Source: Silurus meridionalis
Lineage: Eukaryota; Chordata; Actinopteri; Siluriformes; Siluridae
Assembly (NCBI RefSeq): GCF_014805685.1
Contig: NC_060911.1
Span: 15,000,212-15,064,211, forward strand
Direction: 5' to 3'
DNA length: 64,000 nt
Shown here: positions 22,732 through 35,469 of the stretch, piece by piece
Numbering within the stretch: the stretch's first letter is position 1
Layout of the letters: the number at the start of each line of letters is the position of its first letter
Notes under the pieces: generated by a model
The model's input: the letters and a program-made list of their open reading frames with translations, nothing else
The model's database searches: none
What the model was told of the DNA's origin: nothing
Made by a program: the position numbers and the translations under genes

Positions 22732-22960
22732 TTTCTTTCGGCTTCTCCTGTTAGGGGTCGCCACAGCATGTTTGATTTGGCACATGTTTTTACGCTGGAT
22801 GCCCTTCCTAACGCAACCCTCCCCATTTATCCGGGCTTGAGACCGGCACTAAGGCTTGTGCAACACTAATGGCTGGGGCTGGTTGCCTGACTGGGGATCG
22901 AACCCTAGCCACAGCGGTGAGAGCGCCGCATCCTAACCACTAGACCACCAGGGAACCTAT
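22732..22960 (-). mobile_element. tRNA-Glu-derived SINE in the gene B 3' UTR
   Basis: Minus-strand element. The head resembles tRNA-Glu (A box TGGTCTAGTGG, anticodon loop CTCTCAC with CTC, B-box-like GGTTCGATCCC), and the body ends in the common fish tail complementary to GGGGTCGCCACAGC. Flanked by a 13-bp near-perfect target duplication: GAGAAGTGCAAAC at 22719-22731 and GAGAAGCGTAAAC at 22961-22973. Units 1, 3 and 4 have the empty site. Confidence 0.9.
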
Positions 22961-23231
22961 GAGAAGCGTAAACAGATGGAAAACTGGAGCTGCTGATTTA
23001 CTGAACTCCTTTTTTTAGCTGAACTTTTTAGCACATGAACTTTAATGTTTGTTAGTAAAAGCAGTAAATATTCAAATATTAGACACTGAGGCCTGAAGAG
23101 ACGCCTGAACCCCTACAGGATTTCTCTCAGCACAGCTCAGATCAGATCTTCATCAGGGTGTGAACAGGTTTTAATGAGAGCAGCAGAAACACTCGTTCAG
23201 ACACGACGAAGTGACATATTGATGTGATGAA

Positions 23232-26105
23232 TTACTTTGATCTCCTCACTTCTGAATACAGCACTGGCTCCTCCTCCGTTTCACCTTGTGCTTTTCTGGA
23301 GTTTTTTTCCTGTAAAACACAGCAGTAGATTTCAGGATGTGAATCAGGGGAGATTTTATCACTCCTGTGGAACAAATGTGATTTTACACCAAATCCTCAA
23401 TCACATTTCACATCAGGATCATTTTCAGGAGTTTCATGTAGATCTTTACCTCTTGAACTCTCTCTGTGCTGTGAGCTGTAACTGTTATATCAGCGTAGAT
23501 CAGACCTTCAGCTTGTTCAGGAACTAAACACACAAATCACAGGAAATTGTATAAAACAGGACAAATATAAAGATGAAAACACACACGTGAACAGAAAGAC
23601 GTGTTACTCGCCTTGTTGCTTTTTCTTTTTCAGCCAAATCCACACAAATACAGATATTATTAATAACACAAACACTCCAGCAGATATCAGGGCAGGAAGA
23701 TGATAACGAGAAACTTCAGATTGTCCTGTGAACAATACGATATGTTTATTAATTATTTCTGTAAATGATACAGATATGAGACTGTCACATAAATATACAC
23801 CATAATATATGAAGGCAGATACAAATCTCAATATTTATTTGCTTTCTGTAAAAAAGTAGAGAAATTTCCTCAAAATATCTCAGAAAAGTGTAGTGAGAAA
23901 TGTAAACATCATAAGAAACCTGTAACATGATGATGCCACTTATTCTGTGCATACATACATTTTCACAGTATTGTTGATATTGACACCACTGAATGATGAG
24001 AGTTTCATCTCTCTGATGTACCTGAGTTGTGAACACAGAGCTGTGTGATGCTGAGAGAAGTAGTTTTATTGCTGACAGGGTTTGCAGACACACAGATATA
24101 CGTGTTCTTCTCATGGTGTTGTATTTGAAGTGGGAGATTGAGGGGAACACTGAGATCTGTGTTATTGGTGATGGAGATTCTCTCATTCTCTCTGTACCAG
24201 GATAATTTCACATCTTCTCCATTCTCCACAGAGCACAAGAGGGAACACGACTCTGTGGAGAACCCACTTCTTTTTCCACTTAGATTTATTACTGGAGTTG
24301 ATACTGGAGCTAAGAAACACAAACACACATTTAATAAAACAGATCAATAACAAGCTGAACAATTATTATAATGTGACAGTATCTAATCTGAGAAAGTTTT
24401 CCTCAGTGCATCACTCAGTATCATGATTTCTGCTTTCTGTACAGTTTCCCATCTGCTTGTTTGGTTTCAGAATTAACTCCGCCCCTGACATGTGATTGGC
24501 TGATTCCCCTGACGCGTTCACCTGATGATTTAATTAGCTGTAAATTAATTTTCTCTGTGAAGTTTTATTGATTGTACTCAGGTGATTCTCGATGTTCCTC
24601 AGCTCTGATTGAGTTTATAGTAATTATAAATTTTGAGGTCTGAACATGGAAAGAAAGGAGACAGGAAACAGTTTTACTCACCATAAACACTGACTCTGAA
24701 AGTCCTAGATGAGAGATCTTCAGTGATGACGTGTAATAAATAAACTCCAGAATGGTTCCTGCTGATGTTCCTGATGGTTAAAGCTCCACTGGTTCTGTCC
24801 AGCTGCAGTCTCTCTTTAAATCTCTCACTGATTTCTGTAACAGTTTCTCCTTTAAACATCTGACTGTATAATATTTTTTCTTCTGCTTTCTCAGGTCCAT
24901 GAAACCAAACTATATGAGCATCAGTCTGAATTCCAGTAATCCCAGTATGGAGAGTTATAGTGGTTCCTTCCACTTCCTGCAGTGTGACCATCTCATCTCC
25001 AGCTGCACTCAGTAAACCTGCATCACAACTTCAGGTTCAATATTTTACTCACAAACAATCACAAACAGTCCATTAAATCTTTACTGTGATTCATGTGTGA
25101 TTTCAGATGATGTTTACAAATTTACATTGAAAAATATTACAATTTATGGAATCTGTATGTTCTTTAGTGAATATATTATTATACACTACAGCAGAACATC
25201 TATTACTACAAGCCTAAAAATATTAGGACACTGTGTTAAATGCAAATAAAAACAGAATTCAATTGTTCCCAAATCTTATAAACTTATATTTTATTTAGAA
25301 AATAACATAAAAAATATACTAAATGAACTGAGGAAATGTTTTATTTTAGGGAAACAAATACAGTTATTTTGAATTTGTTGCTGCAAAAGGTTTAAAAAAA
25401 GTTGGGACAGGGCCATGTTTCCCACCGTAAAGAATCTCTTCTACTTTTAACACCAGTCTGTATATTAGATTAGATTAGATTCAACTTTATTGTCATTACA
25501 CATGCACAAGCACAAGGCAACGAAATGCAGTTTAGGTCTAACGAGAAGTGCAATAGCAGCAAGTGCAGGATATACAGTGTTTACATAAGTTACACAAATT
25601 TAATAAAATGGTATTATAGCAGTAATTTACAAATGTGTATGTACTACGAACATAATATACAGATGCTATTACTATAAACTGAAATTTACAGAAGGATATG
25701 TGCTATAAACAAACATATATATATGTGAGCTGAGGAAACAGTTGGTAGAGTTTTGGGAGAGGAATGTTGTCCCATTCTTGTTTGATACGGGATTCTAACT
25801 GCCCTAAAAACTAGACTAAACTTTACTTTCTAAAGTTAATGATTTTCTGTAATTGAAATAAAATGTAATGTTATAAAGAAACAGTACAGTAATAGATGTA
25901 GTGCACAGAGCACCAGTCCAGTGACAATAACTCTTACTGTGAGTGTTTTTAGGTGTAAAATGTAACAGAAATAAATGTGTTTGTTGTAAAAGTGAGAGCA
26001 GTGAGAAACCTGATCTCCTCAGAGGACTCAGTTACACCCAGTTCTGAAGCTGAGGATCAGAGTTCATCTGCACATGGAGAAGACTTAATTCCCTCCAACA
26101 CACCA

Positions 26106-26138
<33 letters not shown>

Positions 26139-26142
26139 AATT

Positions 26143-26178
<36 letters not shown>

Positions 26179-26257
26179 ACTTACAGCACATCAGAAAGAG
26201 AAAAGTACGGAGAATCCTGTTTCCTGCTGAAATATTCACACCATTGTTATACTCCAT
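23232..26257 (-). CDS. CD2/SLAM-family-like receptor, gene B (six exons, about 315 aa)
   Basis: Exons: 26257-26185, 25002-24682, 24309-24022, 23725-23612, 23523-23450 and 23309-23232; phases as in gene A. D1 is cysteine-free. D2 has the four-cysteine SLAM pattern and one extra residue relative to A (NLSGKRSGF). The membrane exon reads GVFVLLIISVFVWIWLKKKK, followed by a GC donor. The tail has two ITIM-like motifs, LIYADI and VLYSEV, so this is one of the two copies with a fully equipped inhibitory-type tail. No Tc1 element interrupts its last intron. Intron 1 holds a shortened Tc1 relic with a retroelement tail inserted in it. D1 shares the ED pair (ITEDLSS) with gene C. No lesion seen; probably functional. 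Confidence 0.85.
25200..25815 (-). mobile_element. Older Tc1-like relic in gene B intron 1
   Basis: Counterpart of the relic at 11228-11880 but truncated at about 25806 and interrupted by the insertion at 25460-25722. Confidence 0.65.
25460..25722 (-). mobile_element. Non-LTR retroelement tail (TCTAA type), reverse orientation
   Basis: Reverse-strand copy of the 3655-3800 block: TTAGATT repeats, then CAACTTTATTGTCATTACAC, then about 200 bp of body. Flanked by TATAT, the likely target duplication, since genes A, C and D read GTCTGTATATATCTG or similar without a gap. Confidence 0.65.
26102..26177. repeat. (ATT)n and (GT)n microsatellites near exon 1 of gene B
   Basis: (ATT)n at about 26105-26135 is followed by (GT)n at about 26149-26177, close to the exon 1 donor. 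Confidence 0.85.
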
Positions 26258-26269
26258 AGTGCGCGTTTC

Positions 26270-26346
26270 TCAGATCAACATTTTCCCGTTTTTCCTGAAC
26301 ATCAGTGACACTGAAGAATTCCATAAACACTGCAGATTAGCGCCAT
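26270..26346 (-). promoter_or_regulatory. Two upstream ORFs in the gene B leader
   Basis: Same arrangement as in gene A: a 14-codon uORF starting at 26346 and a ten-codon uORF overlapping its stop (TGATG), before the main ATG at 26257. Confidence 0.4.
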
Positions 26347-26739
26347 GATGAAGGTTTCTGTTCTACACAAGTTTCCGATGCTGTGAGCTTCTCGTCTTCT
26401 GTGGCTCACATCCAGAAAACCACTGGAGCTCCGCCTGTAGCAGTGTTCAGTCTGTAAACACTCACTACATGCCTGTGTAGATACTCAGATCCTGAAATCT
26501 CACCATTTTACTCATCATTTATCATCTCATAATCATTTTACTATTATTTACAGTTCAGTGTGTTTTCAGTAAAAAAAAGAAGAGTGTAGAAAAAACCCTG
26601 GCATTGCCATGCGATTATCTGATGTCACGTGACTCCAACCTCCTGAACATGTGATTACATGTGGTGGTTACATGGATCACCATCTTACACCACCAACCCT
26701 CATTTCTTCAGACTCCCAGATTTCTTTATCTCCTATATT

Positions 26740-27045
26740 ACCTTTATTTAACCAGGTAGAAACTCACTGAGATTAAAAATCTCATTCACAGGAGTGACCT
26801 GGCCAAGATGAGCAGCAATACATTCAGTTACAGACTTACACATCACAAACACAGTTAAAACAATTACATTTCACAAACAAAGTTTAAAAACAGTTACATT
26901 TCACAGAGTCATTTTCCAGTTGCCAAATAGCTACTTTGAACTGGTCCATGGAGAGAAGATTTTGCAACTATAATTTTGATTGGATAAGATTCCAGTCAAA
27001 CGGTGCTGCATACGCAAAAGATTTCTTACCCAGTGCACTCTCTAT
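26740..27045 (-). mobile_element. Fish interspersed repeat, probably a LINE 3' end
   Basis: Starts ACCTTTATTTAACCAGGTAG and contains GAGTGACCTGGCCAAGATGA, a pattern widespread in fish genomes as a retroelement end in this orientation. Family not assigned. It marks the left edge of DNA specific to U2. Confidence 0.5.
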
Positions 27046-28007
27046 CATACGTTTTCTCTATTATATGGAAAATATATGTATTTATACCTAAGATAATTGT
27101 GTAAGTAGAAAAAAACCCCTGCAAAATGCATTTAGAAACAGCGGAGTTCCCCCCTCTCCTTCCTCACAGTGGTTTGGCCCACTGCCTGCTTTTCTCCAGT
27201 TCAGCTCACCTTCACTACACACACGAGTCAGGTGTGTGTCTGCGGCCCAATTAATGTTCAACTCCACTAACTCTTCTCTTTAATGTAGTTGATGCAGACT
27301 CAGTCATACATTGCGGCAAAAATGCTGATTACCGATTGTAATTTTCCATGAATCTGCTCTATTAGCGATTAAAATATCACTTATCTAGTGAACGTTAGCT
27401 TGTTTATGATAGCTTGTAGCATAGTGCACTGACACTAACACACCAAAGCCGTTTTCCATGCAGTGTTTTATTTGGGACGACTTGGCATAATGTTCATTTA
27501 ACATTAACGGACACAATTATCATATTGTTTATCTGTGTATTTACTAAATGAGCACTGTGCTACATCTGAACTGACCACACTGTATTTTTTTGTATCATTA
27601 ATTTCTATTCTGTTCTTAAGTGTCTGGTAAATAAAATAGTAAACCTTTTTTTAATTCCTTGTTTTTATTGTTGTGAATATCTTTTATGATTATTTTTTCA
27701 CTGCGCGCTGATTTCAGCCGAACAACTGATTTCCTGTTACTGCGCGTCTTTTTCACTCCGCTGGTGTATAAAGTCCTGACTCTCACTCTTTACGAAGATA
27801 AGAATCAGCAGGCAGAAGCAGTAAGAAGTTTGGGGTTAATGTTGATGAGACAGAGGAAGTCAGTGATTAAACATGACTGAGAACAGACACATTCCTGATC
27901 ATCATCATCTTTTCTCTGCTTGTGTTCTATATGTAGATCTTCAGTCTGGACACATTCATTAGGTAACAACATTTTTAATTAGTTTTGTATTAATATATAT
28001 ATATTTA
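27046..28007. other. No gene recognised (U2-specific DNA)
   Basis: Unique-looking sequence without an intact long frame. A TATAAAG at about 27767-27773 is followed by a short open stretch, but nothing identifies a gene. Confidence 0.5.
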
Positions 28008-29599
28008 CAGTGAGGAAAATAAGTATTTGAACACGCTGCTATTTTGCAAGTTCTCCCACTTAGAAATCATGTAGGGGTCTGAAATTGTCATCGTAGGTGC
28101 ATGTCCACTGTGAGAGACATAATCTAAAAAAAAAAAAATCCAGAAATCACTATATATGATTTTTAAACTATTGATTTGTATGATACAGCTGCAAATAAGT
28201 ATTTGAACACCTGTCTATCCGCTAGAATTCTGACCCTCAAAGACCTGTTAGTCTGCCTTTAAAATGTCCACCTCCACTACATTTATTATCCTAAATTAGA
28301 TGCACCTGTTTGAGGTCGTTAGCTGCATAAAGACACCTGTCCACCCCATACAATCAGTAAGAATCCAACTACTAACATGGCCAAGACCAAAGAGCTGTCC
28401 AAAGACACTAGAGGCAAAATTTTACACCTCCACAAGGCTGGAAAGGGCTACGGGGAAATTGCCAAGCAGCTTGGTGAAAAAAGGTCCACTGTTGGAGCAA
28501 TCATTCGAAAATGGAAGAAGCTAAACATGACTGTCAATCTCCCTCAGACTGGGGCTCCATGCAAGATCTCACCTCGTGGGGTCTCAATGATCCTAAGGAA
28601 GGTGAGAAATCAGTCCAGAACTACACGGGAGGAGCTGGTCAATGACCTGAAAAGAGCTGGGACCACCGTTTCCAAGGTTACTGTTGGTAATACACTAAGG
28701 CGTCATGGTTTGAAATCATGCATGGCACGGAAGGTTCCCCTGCTAAAACACATGTCCAGGCACGTCTTAAGTTTGCCAATGACTATTTGGATGATCCAGA
28801 GGAGTCATGGGAGAAAGTCATGTGGTCAGATGAGACCAAAATAGAACTTTTGGGTCATAATTCCACTAAACGTTTTCGGAGGAAGAAGAATGATGAGTAC
28901 CATCCAAGAACACCATCCCTACTGTGAAGCATGGGGTGGTAGCATCATGCTTTGGGGTGTTTTTCTGCACATGGGACAGGGCGACTGCACTGTATTAAGG
29001 AGAGGATGACCGCACCCATGTATTGCGAGATTTTGGGGAACAACCTCCTTCCCTCAGTTAGAGCATTGAAGATGGGTCGAGGATGGGTCTTCCAACATGA
29101 CAATGATCCGAAGCACACAGCCAGGATAACCAAGGAGTGGCTCTGTAAGAAGCATATCAAGGTTCTGGCGTGGCCTAGCCAGTCTCCAGACCTAAACCCA
29201 ATAGAGAATCTTTGGAGGGAGCTCAAACTCTGTGTTTCTCAGTGACAGGCCAGAAACCTGACTGATCTAGAGAAGATCTGTGTGGAGGTGGGCCAAAATC
29301 CCTCCTGCAGTGTGTGCAAACCTGGTGAAAAACTACAGGAAACGTTTGACCTCTGTAATTGAAAACAAAGGCTACTGTACCAAATATAAACATTGACTTT
29401 CTCAGGTGTTCAAATACTTATTTGCAGCTGTATCATACAAATAAATAGTTAAAAAAAATCATTTATTGTGATTTCTGGATTTTTTTTTAGATTATGTCTC
29501 TCACAGTGGACATGTACCTACGATGACAATTTCAGACCCCTCCATGATTTCTAAGTGGGAGAACTTGCAAAATAGCAGGGTGTTCAAATACTTATTTCC

Positions 29600-29604
<5 letters not shown>
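28008..29604 (+). mobile_element. Tc1-like transposon, near full length with a frameshifted transposase
   Basis: A 1.6-kb element bounded by about 200-bp inverted repeats (28008-28213 and about 29404-29604; outer end CAGTGAGGAAAATAAGTATT) at a TA site. The transposase starts at 28377 ([19 protein letters not shown]) with paired helix-turn-helix regions. Frames then shift near 28740 and again near 28925. The catalytic triad is visible in [18 protein letters not shown] and [15 protein letters not shown] at 29242 cuts the C-terminus. The right outer end lacks the final G. The element is not autonomous as it stands, but it is far less decayed than the other Tc1 copies here. Confidence 0.93.

Positions 29605-29678
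<74 letters not shown>
29605..29678. repeat. (AT)n microsatellite
   Basis: Perfect AT array directly abutting the right end of the Tc1 element, which probably inserted into it (TA target). Confidence 0.95.
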
Positions 29679-29682
<4 letters not shown>

Positions 29683-30234
29683 TTGGCTGTCAAAATTAAA
29701 ATTATTGTAAACGGCACTATTTTATTAACACGCCATCAATTCAGCGCACATTTCTGTTTTTACCATTTTTTAAAAAATTTAAATACATACATAAATAAAT
29801 AAATATAAAAGAGGTGAAATTAAAACCTTTGGCAAAAAATACATTTATCCACGATGTGCCTTCTTTACTTAGATATAAAATAAATAAATAAACTCCAGCT
29901 AAAAATATTTTTAATCAGTAAACTTTTGTTTTATTTGTGCGCCAAGTCTCAAATCAAACACCAAATCCGCCATGTTTTACACAATTAATCCTCTGGGTGG
30001 CGTTTTGTGGGTTTTTCCCTCATAATGGAGACACAAACTTAAATTACTGTCTTTATTGATCGTACAGATAAAAACAATACATCATTCAAATCTGTAAAAT
30101 GTCTTTAATTTATATATATAAGCTTCCTGACTTGACTTGAAGAGGTGCAGTTTCTCCGGTATCACCTCATTAACTGTCCGTGTGGAAACATAGCAAAGGC
30201 TCTTAATGATGTCCACACGTCTCTGCACTGTTAT
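29679..30234. other. No gene seen
   Basis: AT-rich non-coding DNA between the Tc1 element and a retroelement tail; nothing recognised. Confidence 0.5.
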
Positions 30235-30563
<329 letters not shown>

Positions 30564-30599
30564 CAATTAATATGATGTGAGGTCCAGTTAACAGCTAAA

Positions 30600-30773
30600 A
30601 CAGGTAGAAGTAATAACTACTTTTTACTTAAGTACATGTCTGAGCCAAGACTTCTTTACTTTCACTTAAGTAAAAAAGTTTAATCAGTACTTCAACTTTT
30701 ACCCGAGTATTTTAAAACATGAGGATCTGTACTTCTACTTAAGTAAAGGATGTGTGTACTTTTGCCACCTCTG
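30600..30773 (-). mobile_element. hAT-like non-autonomous element end
   Basis: Contains repeated ACTTAAGTA motifs and ends (reverse strand) CAGAGGTGGCAAAAGTACAC, a terminus seen in abundant fish hAT-type elements. Only one end is clear. Confidence 0.5.
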
Positions 30774-30919
30774 CAATTTGACTGTATTATTTGTGTCCCC
30801 CTTCAAAAAATGTTCATGAGAAATTTTATATTTATTGTCCCCTAAATGAAAATTCACTGGTTCTCAGTAAACACATTAACACTCAGTGTAGATCGAACAG
30901 AACGAACACTTCAGCACTT

Positions 30920-31213
30920 TCAGAACTTCACAGGTTCTGTGTTAAAGATAAATATGAAGTTGATCATTTCTGCAGTCTGGTCGTCCATCACCACTTCCCC
31001 CTTTACTGTCTGTGAGTCAGAGAGCTGAACACTGAACCCACCACAAACCTCTGCACCAGCTTGAACAAATGTCACTATTTTATCATTTCCTTCCTCTGTT
31101 AATTGTTCATTCACTGTTTTTGGAGGTTGTTCAGTGTAAAGATGGAGACAGTGAAGAGATCTGAGTATTTCAATAAAACCAAGAAGAACAATCAGAGATT
31201 CAGAAGATTCCAC
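30920..31213 (-). other. 97-codon conserved open frame, unidentified (U2)
   Basis: Counterpart of 13346-13639 with eight amino-acid differences, including loss of the only early Met (FIEIL). Extra DNA separates it from gene B exon 1 by about 4.7 kb. Confidence 0.3.
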
Positions 31214-31939
31214 AGCTGAGGGTTGGAGACCTCACAGGCAGTTTTCATTTCCTCTATGATTCTTATTGTGCTGAAGAAGCGAATGCACCATCTCTCCATT
31301 TCTCATCATCCACAAATCAATACGAGTGAGATATCAAATGCTTTTGGGATGTAAAAACCGGTGTGTCTGGGAGTGATAACAGCACACTGTACAACACAAT
31401 ATCCAGGTTACTAAACTTTACACAACTGGAGTTAGTTAGTGGTGATGAGAGAACCAGTTAGCTAGTTAGCACAACAAGAGAACATCTGTAGCTGCTTGGA
31501 GAAAGAAATGGATGGAGGGTGAAGGACTGGAGAGAATATGAATCTGCATGACTGCACCCTGTAATATTTTTCATTCATGCAGGAGTGTGAGAGACTTTTA
31601 TTCATTCATTTCCACAGAAAAAGCACTCACAGGTTCAGCTGAACCTCTGTCAGGTGTTCATGTCTGGATCATGTTTCAGTTTAAGAAAACGGCTGCCTGG
31701 AACAAGCTGGAACATGTTGAGAGATTTTTCGTTCATCAGTTCTTTACTTTAGGTTTGTAATATTCCTGCACTCACACTCTGTTCAGACTGAATGCCCCAC
31801 TCTAAATCTCGACTTGTTCCTCTCATATTAAAAGTGAAGAAAAGAGTCACATGAGCCCAACATAAAGACTGAATAGAGTATTAAATATAACAGGATAATA
31901 ACTGCTGCAAACTAAAATCCACACAAAGCCTTTTAGTGT

Positions 31940-32400
31940 TAAAAAAGGGGCGAGACCTGAGACCCCCTGGTGGTCGATGTACGAGACCACCGCTGTATTG
32001 TCCATGCGTCTCAACACATGGTGGCCCCTTAGGTCCGGAAGGAAGTGTTTTAACCCCAAAAACACCGCCATCATCCCCAGGCAATTTATGTGCCACGAAA
32101 GACGTTGGCCGTTTCACAGACCTTTGGCGGTGATGTTGTTCTCACCTGCATGAAGGAACTGGGGTTCAGACTGAACGCTGGGAAGAGTCCACGGGCGAGC
32201 TAGCATCCATCATCTTATCCTCCTCAGAGAGAGAGACATGTAACACCGCGCTGCTCATGCCGGGAGAAGAAGCAGCCGTCGGGCCTGCTTCCCCGAGAGA
32301 GCAGGTGCAGGATTCAGCAGGGGAGGCTGGAGAGGACTTATCTGACTCCAAATCTGACTCCTTATCTGACTCCTGCTAAATCGGCCTGCGAGCCCCACAG
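31940..32400 (-). mobile_element. DIRS-type retrotransposon fragment (U2)
   Basis: The minus strand reads MMAVFLGLKHFLPDLRGHHV and MDNTAVVSYIDHQG, the RNase H-like region of DIRS pol. The remainder (32166-32400) holds Ser/Glu-rich frames (SLSEEDKMMDASS) resembling a DIRS gag-like part on the same strand. It replaces spacer equivalent to about 14.7-17.7 kb of U1, and the order of the pieces is disrupted. Confidence 0.65.
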
Positions 32401-32554
32401 GTTTGCTGGCGTGTTTGCTGTCAGCTGTTTATTTGTTAGTTATGCCTTACTGTTTATCTGTAGATAAGAATCAGTTAAATATTAATCTGATGCTTGTGGT
32501 TGGTTGTTATGTAACACATTAGATGCAGTATAAATAAAAAGTAAACACCTGACT

Positions 32555-33540
32555 GAACAAGCAGTTTGTCAAGTTGAGGTATTGAGTAGACATCAAATTT
32601 AGGTATTGTGCTGATGTTTCTAAAGTCCACACGGAACCAACAATCACCTTTGGGTACCAGGACCACGAGGCTGAACCTGTCACTGTGAGACTCCTTGATG
32701 CAAATAGTGGTGGCTGTGCACCATAGGAGCATGTCAGTGTGCTGTTCTAGGAAGTTCCTGCACCTGGGCAGGGGCAAAAAAACATTGGAAAATTCTCACT
32801 GTAATTTAAGATAGTCAACTTTCCCAACCTGCCAAGTGACCTTAAAGGCCCATGACTCATGCCATGTCAGGATCACTTTCGGGAAATAAAAAGGAACACT
32901 TACACTGTGTGCTGAGATGCTGTGGAAAGGCAGTGCTTCCGTATATCGCACTAGCATCAAGTAATACCCTTGTGCAGTCTGCTTTAATGGCTTAAGGAGG
33001 CCCATATTTTTGAAGGAGACCACAATAAACAGTAGTGGGTACACGTGGTGAATTCACCCGCTAACATTCGTGACATGCCGCACATCATTTACGCACATCG
33101 CTGTGAATGCCCAGCCAATAGAAGGGGCAATAGACGTTCTTGTGTTGTGTCATGTCCCAAGTGTCCGGCCTTGGATTATGGTAAGATGCATGGAACAAGA
33201 TTTCCGTGCGGCTCTTTGGAACCAACAACTGGGTCGCCTCCTCTTTTCTGCGAGTGTCCTGGTCATGTGATAAAGCTTGTCTTTAATAAGGACAAAGTTA
33301 GGGGTAGGAAAGTATAATGTTTTATTTGCTGACCATTGATTATTCTGACTTGGTCCAAACTGTGCCGGAGGGTTTTGTCTCGTGTCTGTACCAGTGGGAA
33401 ATCCCAGACCAGAGCAAAGTACCAGAGCATCTCCTTTACAGCAGGTCTTATAAAATGTACCTAAAATGCAGTTCTAAGGACCTACCAAAGAGAGAACCAG
33501 GTCACGGGTGTCTTGAAAGCAAAAGGTAGTTTTGGGATAA
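32555..33540 (-). mobile_element. Gmr1-type Ty3/gypsy retrotransposon remnant (U2)
   Basis: Second copy of the 18925-19880 element. It preserves the RT part best (VVLVPKGDCWFRVDFRNIS, FDVYSIPQLDKLL) and the integrase tail joined to RT (WAFKVTWQVGKVDYLKL). The integrase core start lies at about 33010-32930. Frames are broken; not functional. Confidence 0.7.
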
Positions 33541-33641
33541 AATTAGTGTTAGGGGGAAAGATCATGCACAAATTAAAATATTAGCGTATAAAAGGAGTGT
33601 GATGTGTTGCTTGTGTTGGTATTCAAGTCTGCTGAATGTAA

Positions 33642-33840
33642 CTGGAGATGAGATGATCACACTGTATGAAGTGGAATGAGCCACAATAATTCTTATACTG
33701 GGATTACTGGAATTCAGAGTGATGCTCATTCAGTGGTTTTGTTAAAGCAGAGGAAAAGATATTGTTCAGTAGGTGTTTAAAGGAGAAACAGTTACAGAAC
33801 TCAGTAGAGATTTAAAGAGAGACTGCAGCTGAACCAGTGG
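33642..33840 (+). pseudogene. CD2/SLAM-like V exon fragment, second lineage (U3)
   Basis: GDEMITLYEVE followed by TGA, with the same early lesion as in U2 and U4. The exon stops at about 33840, where it is fused to downstream spacer. No C2 exon remains. Confidence 0.7.
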
Positions 33841-34196
33841 CAGTACATAAAACTGGAAATGACACTGCAGGTGAGTTACAGAAACCTGAGACCTGATTTT
33901 CTGCTTCAATCAGTGCAGAAGACATTTAATGATTCTGATTAAAACCCGGGGCATTGTTTTATTTAATATCCAGTAAATATACAGTAGATTTGTTATAAAT
34001 AAATAATAAAAGAAAAAAAATGCTGTAAATACTGAACTTTTCTACACTCGTTATTAATGTTCAGAAATAAAAGAGGATGATATTAAAGAGAAAACTGAAA
34101 GCTGTATAAATACTGAACTGATGTAGTGAAAGTGAAATAAAAGTCTATTGTGAATGTATGAAATGTGAGAAAAAGAGAAGTAAATAAACCATTGTT

Positions 34197-34836
34197 TTAT
34201 ACTGAATGCAGTTTTTCCCTCTCACGTGATCTTCTAAACAAACTTATGGAAATATCATCAGGACACTGAGATCTCCTCATCTGATCTGAGCTCAGGACTG
34301 TGTGTTCCACTGCTTCTAGTTTTAGATCAAATGAAATAAACATCTGCTTTCTCCTGAATCTCCTGAAATCTTTTCCTTCAGAATCTGTGTAATAAAACTT
34401 GGAGATGAAAAAGTCCAGGACATTTCCTGTGGGATTTGGTGAAACATCTTCCTCTTTATCACTCAGGCTTCTGAAGGAGACCTCATTTACCTGCTGGAAG
34501 TTTCTACACAGGTACGACTCTGTGCTTCTCCATTGTTCATGTCGAACGCATTCCATCTCTAAAGGGTGTGGATTCTTACATGGAAAGAAGTTAGAAAGCG
34601 TCATCATCATCGTCATGATCATCATCGTCATCCTCGTCATCGTCACAGGTTTTGCGCCGCCCTGCGTGTGGATAAAAAACCGATCGCTTCCTTCTGGTCC
34701 ACCATTTCAGGCGGAGACTCGTGAAGGTCAGAGCTTTTTCTAAATAGACTGAAAGAATGAAAGTAATGTTGATGAACAACTTGAACATTCCTGAAAGCCG
34801 AGTTCCTGCTACTGAACAATGCGTCATGTTGACCAT
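34197..34836 (-). other. Asp-rich conserved open frames, unidentified (U3)
   Basis: Two overlapping minus frames. 34836-34591 (81 codons) runs from MVNMTHCSVAGTRLSG through the D-rich tract to AF-stop. 34646-34197 (149 codons) begins in the same GAY repeat in another frame and continues LSNFFPCKNPHPLEMECVRH, NFQQVNEVSFRSL, GNVLDFFISKF, REREKLHSV-stop. The C-terminal 110 residues are also open in U4. Product unknown. Confidence 0.3.
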
Positions 34837-34916
34837 TTACACTCCGGTGTCCTCACATCGGTCCACCTGGAGGCTTCATCAGATCTTTATGGTAGGAGAA
34901 ACTGTTTTCATTAACT

Positions 34917-34990
34917 TTCTCTTCTCTTCTCTTCTCTTCTCTTCTCTTCTCTTCTCTTCTCTTCTCTTCTCTTCTCTTCTCTTCTCTTCT
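34917..34990. repeat. (TTCTC)n microsatellite
   Basis: Longest of the three orthologous pentanucleotide arrays. Confidence 0.95.
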
Positions 34991-35469
34991 TTATTCACCT
35001 TCTTCACTCTTTCTCATGATTTATTTCTATCTGCATTCCTGATTATAATAATATTCATGTGAAAGAGCTGATTAGAATAAATACTATAAAGTGAAAGTGG
35101 ACTTACAGGAACATCTTCCAGTCCACTTTTATTCATAAAGTGAATAAAGTCTGAATTTGGCATCAATAATAAAATAAATAAGTGTTTAAGTGTAAAATTC
35201 CTTCCTGATTTATAATCAAACTGTTGATGCTTCATCAAGAAAAAGTCTGATTTTAATACTGAATTATTTCTGATTTACTCACATTATTTACCAAACTAAT
35301 AAATATTCATATCTTTTATAAATTACAGGACAAATGATTTAAACTTTTGTGTTTTAACTGATAGAATAAAAGATAAAGTGTAAATATAAAGTCTATCAGC
35401 TATAAAGTAAAAGCTCTGGGAGATTATTTCTTATTGTTTTGGTAAAAATAAAAACTCTATATAATAATA

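Noticed and set aside
22881..22954. tRNA-Glu gene on the minus strand
   Set aside because: Its B box and T arm are degraded, and it is joined to a SINE body with a target duplication, so it is a SINE head.
34917..34990. Regular pentanucleotide repeats considered as a CRISPR-like array
   Set aside because: There are no spacers; it is a simple microsatellite in a eukaryotic genome.
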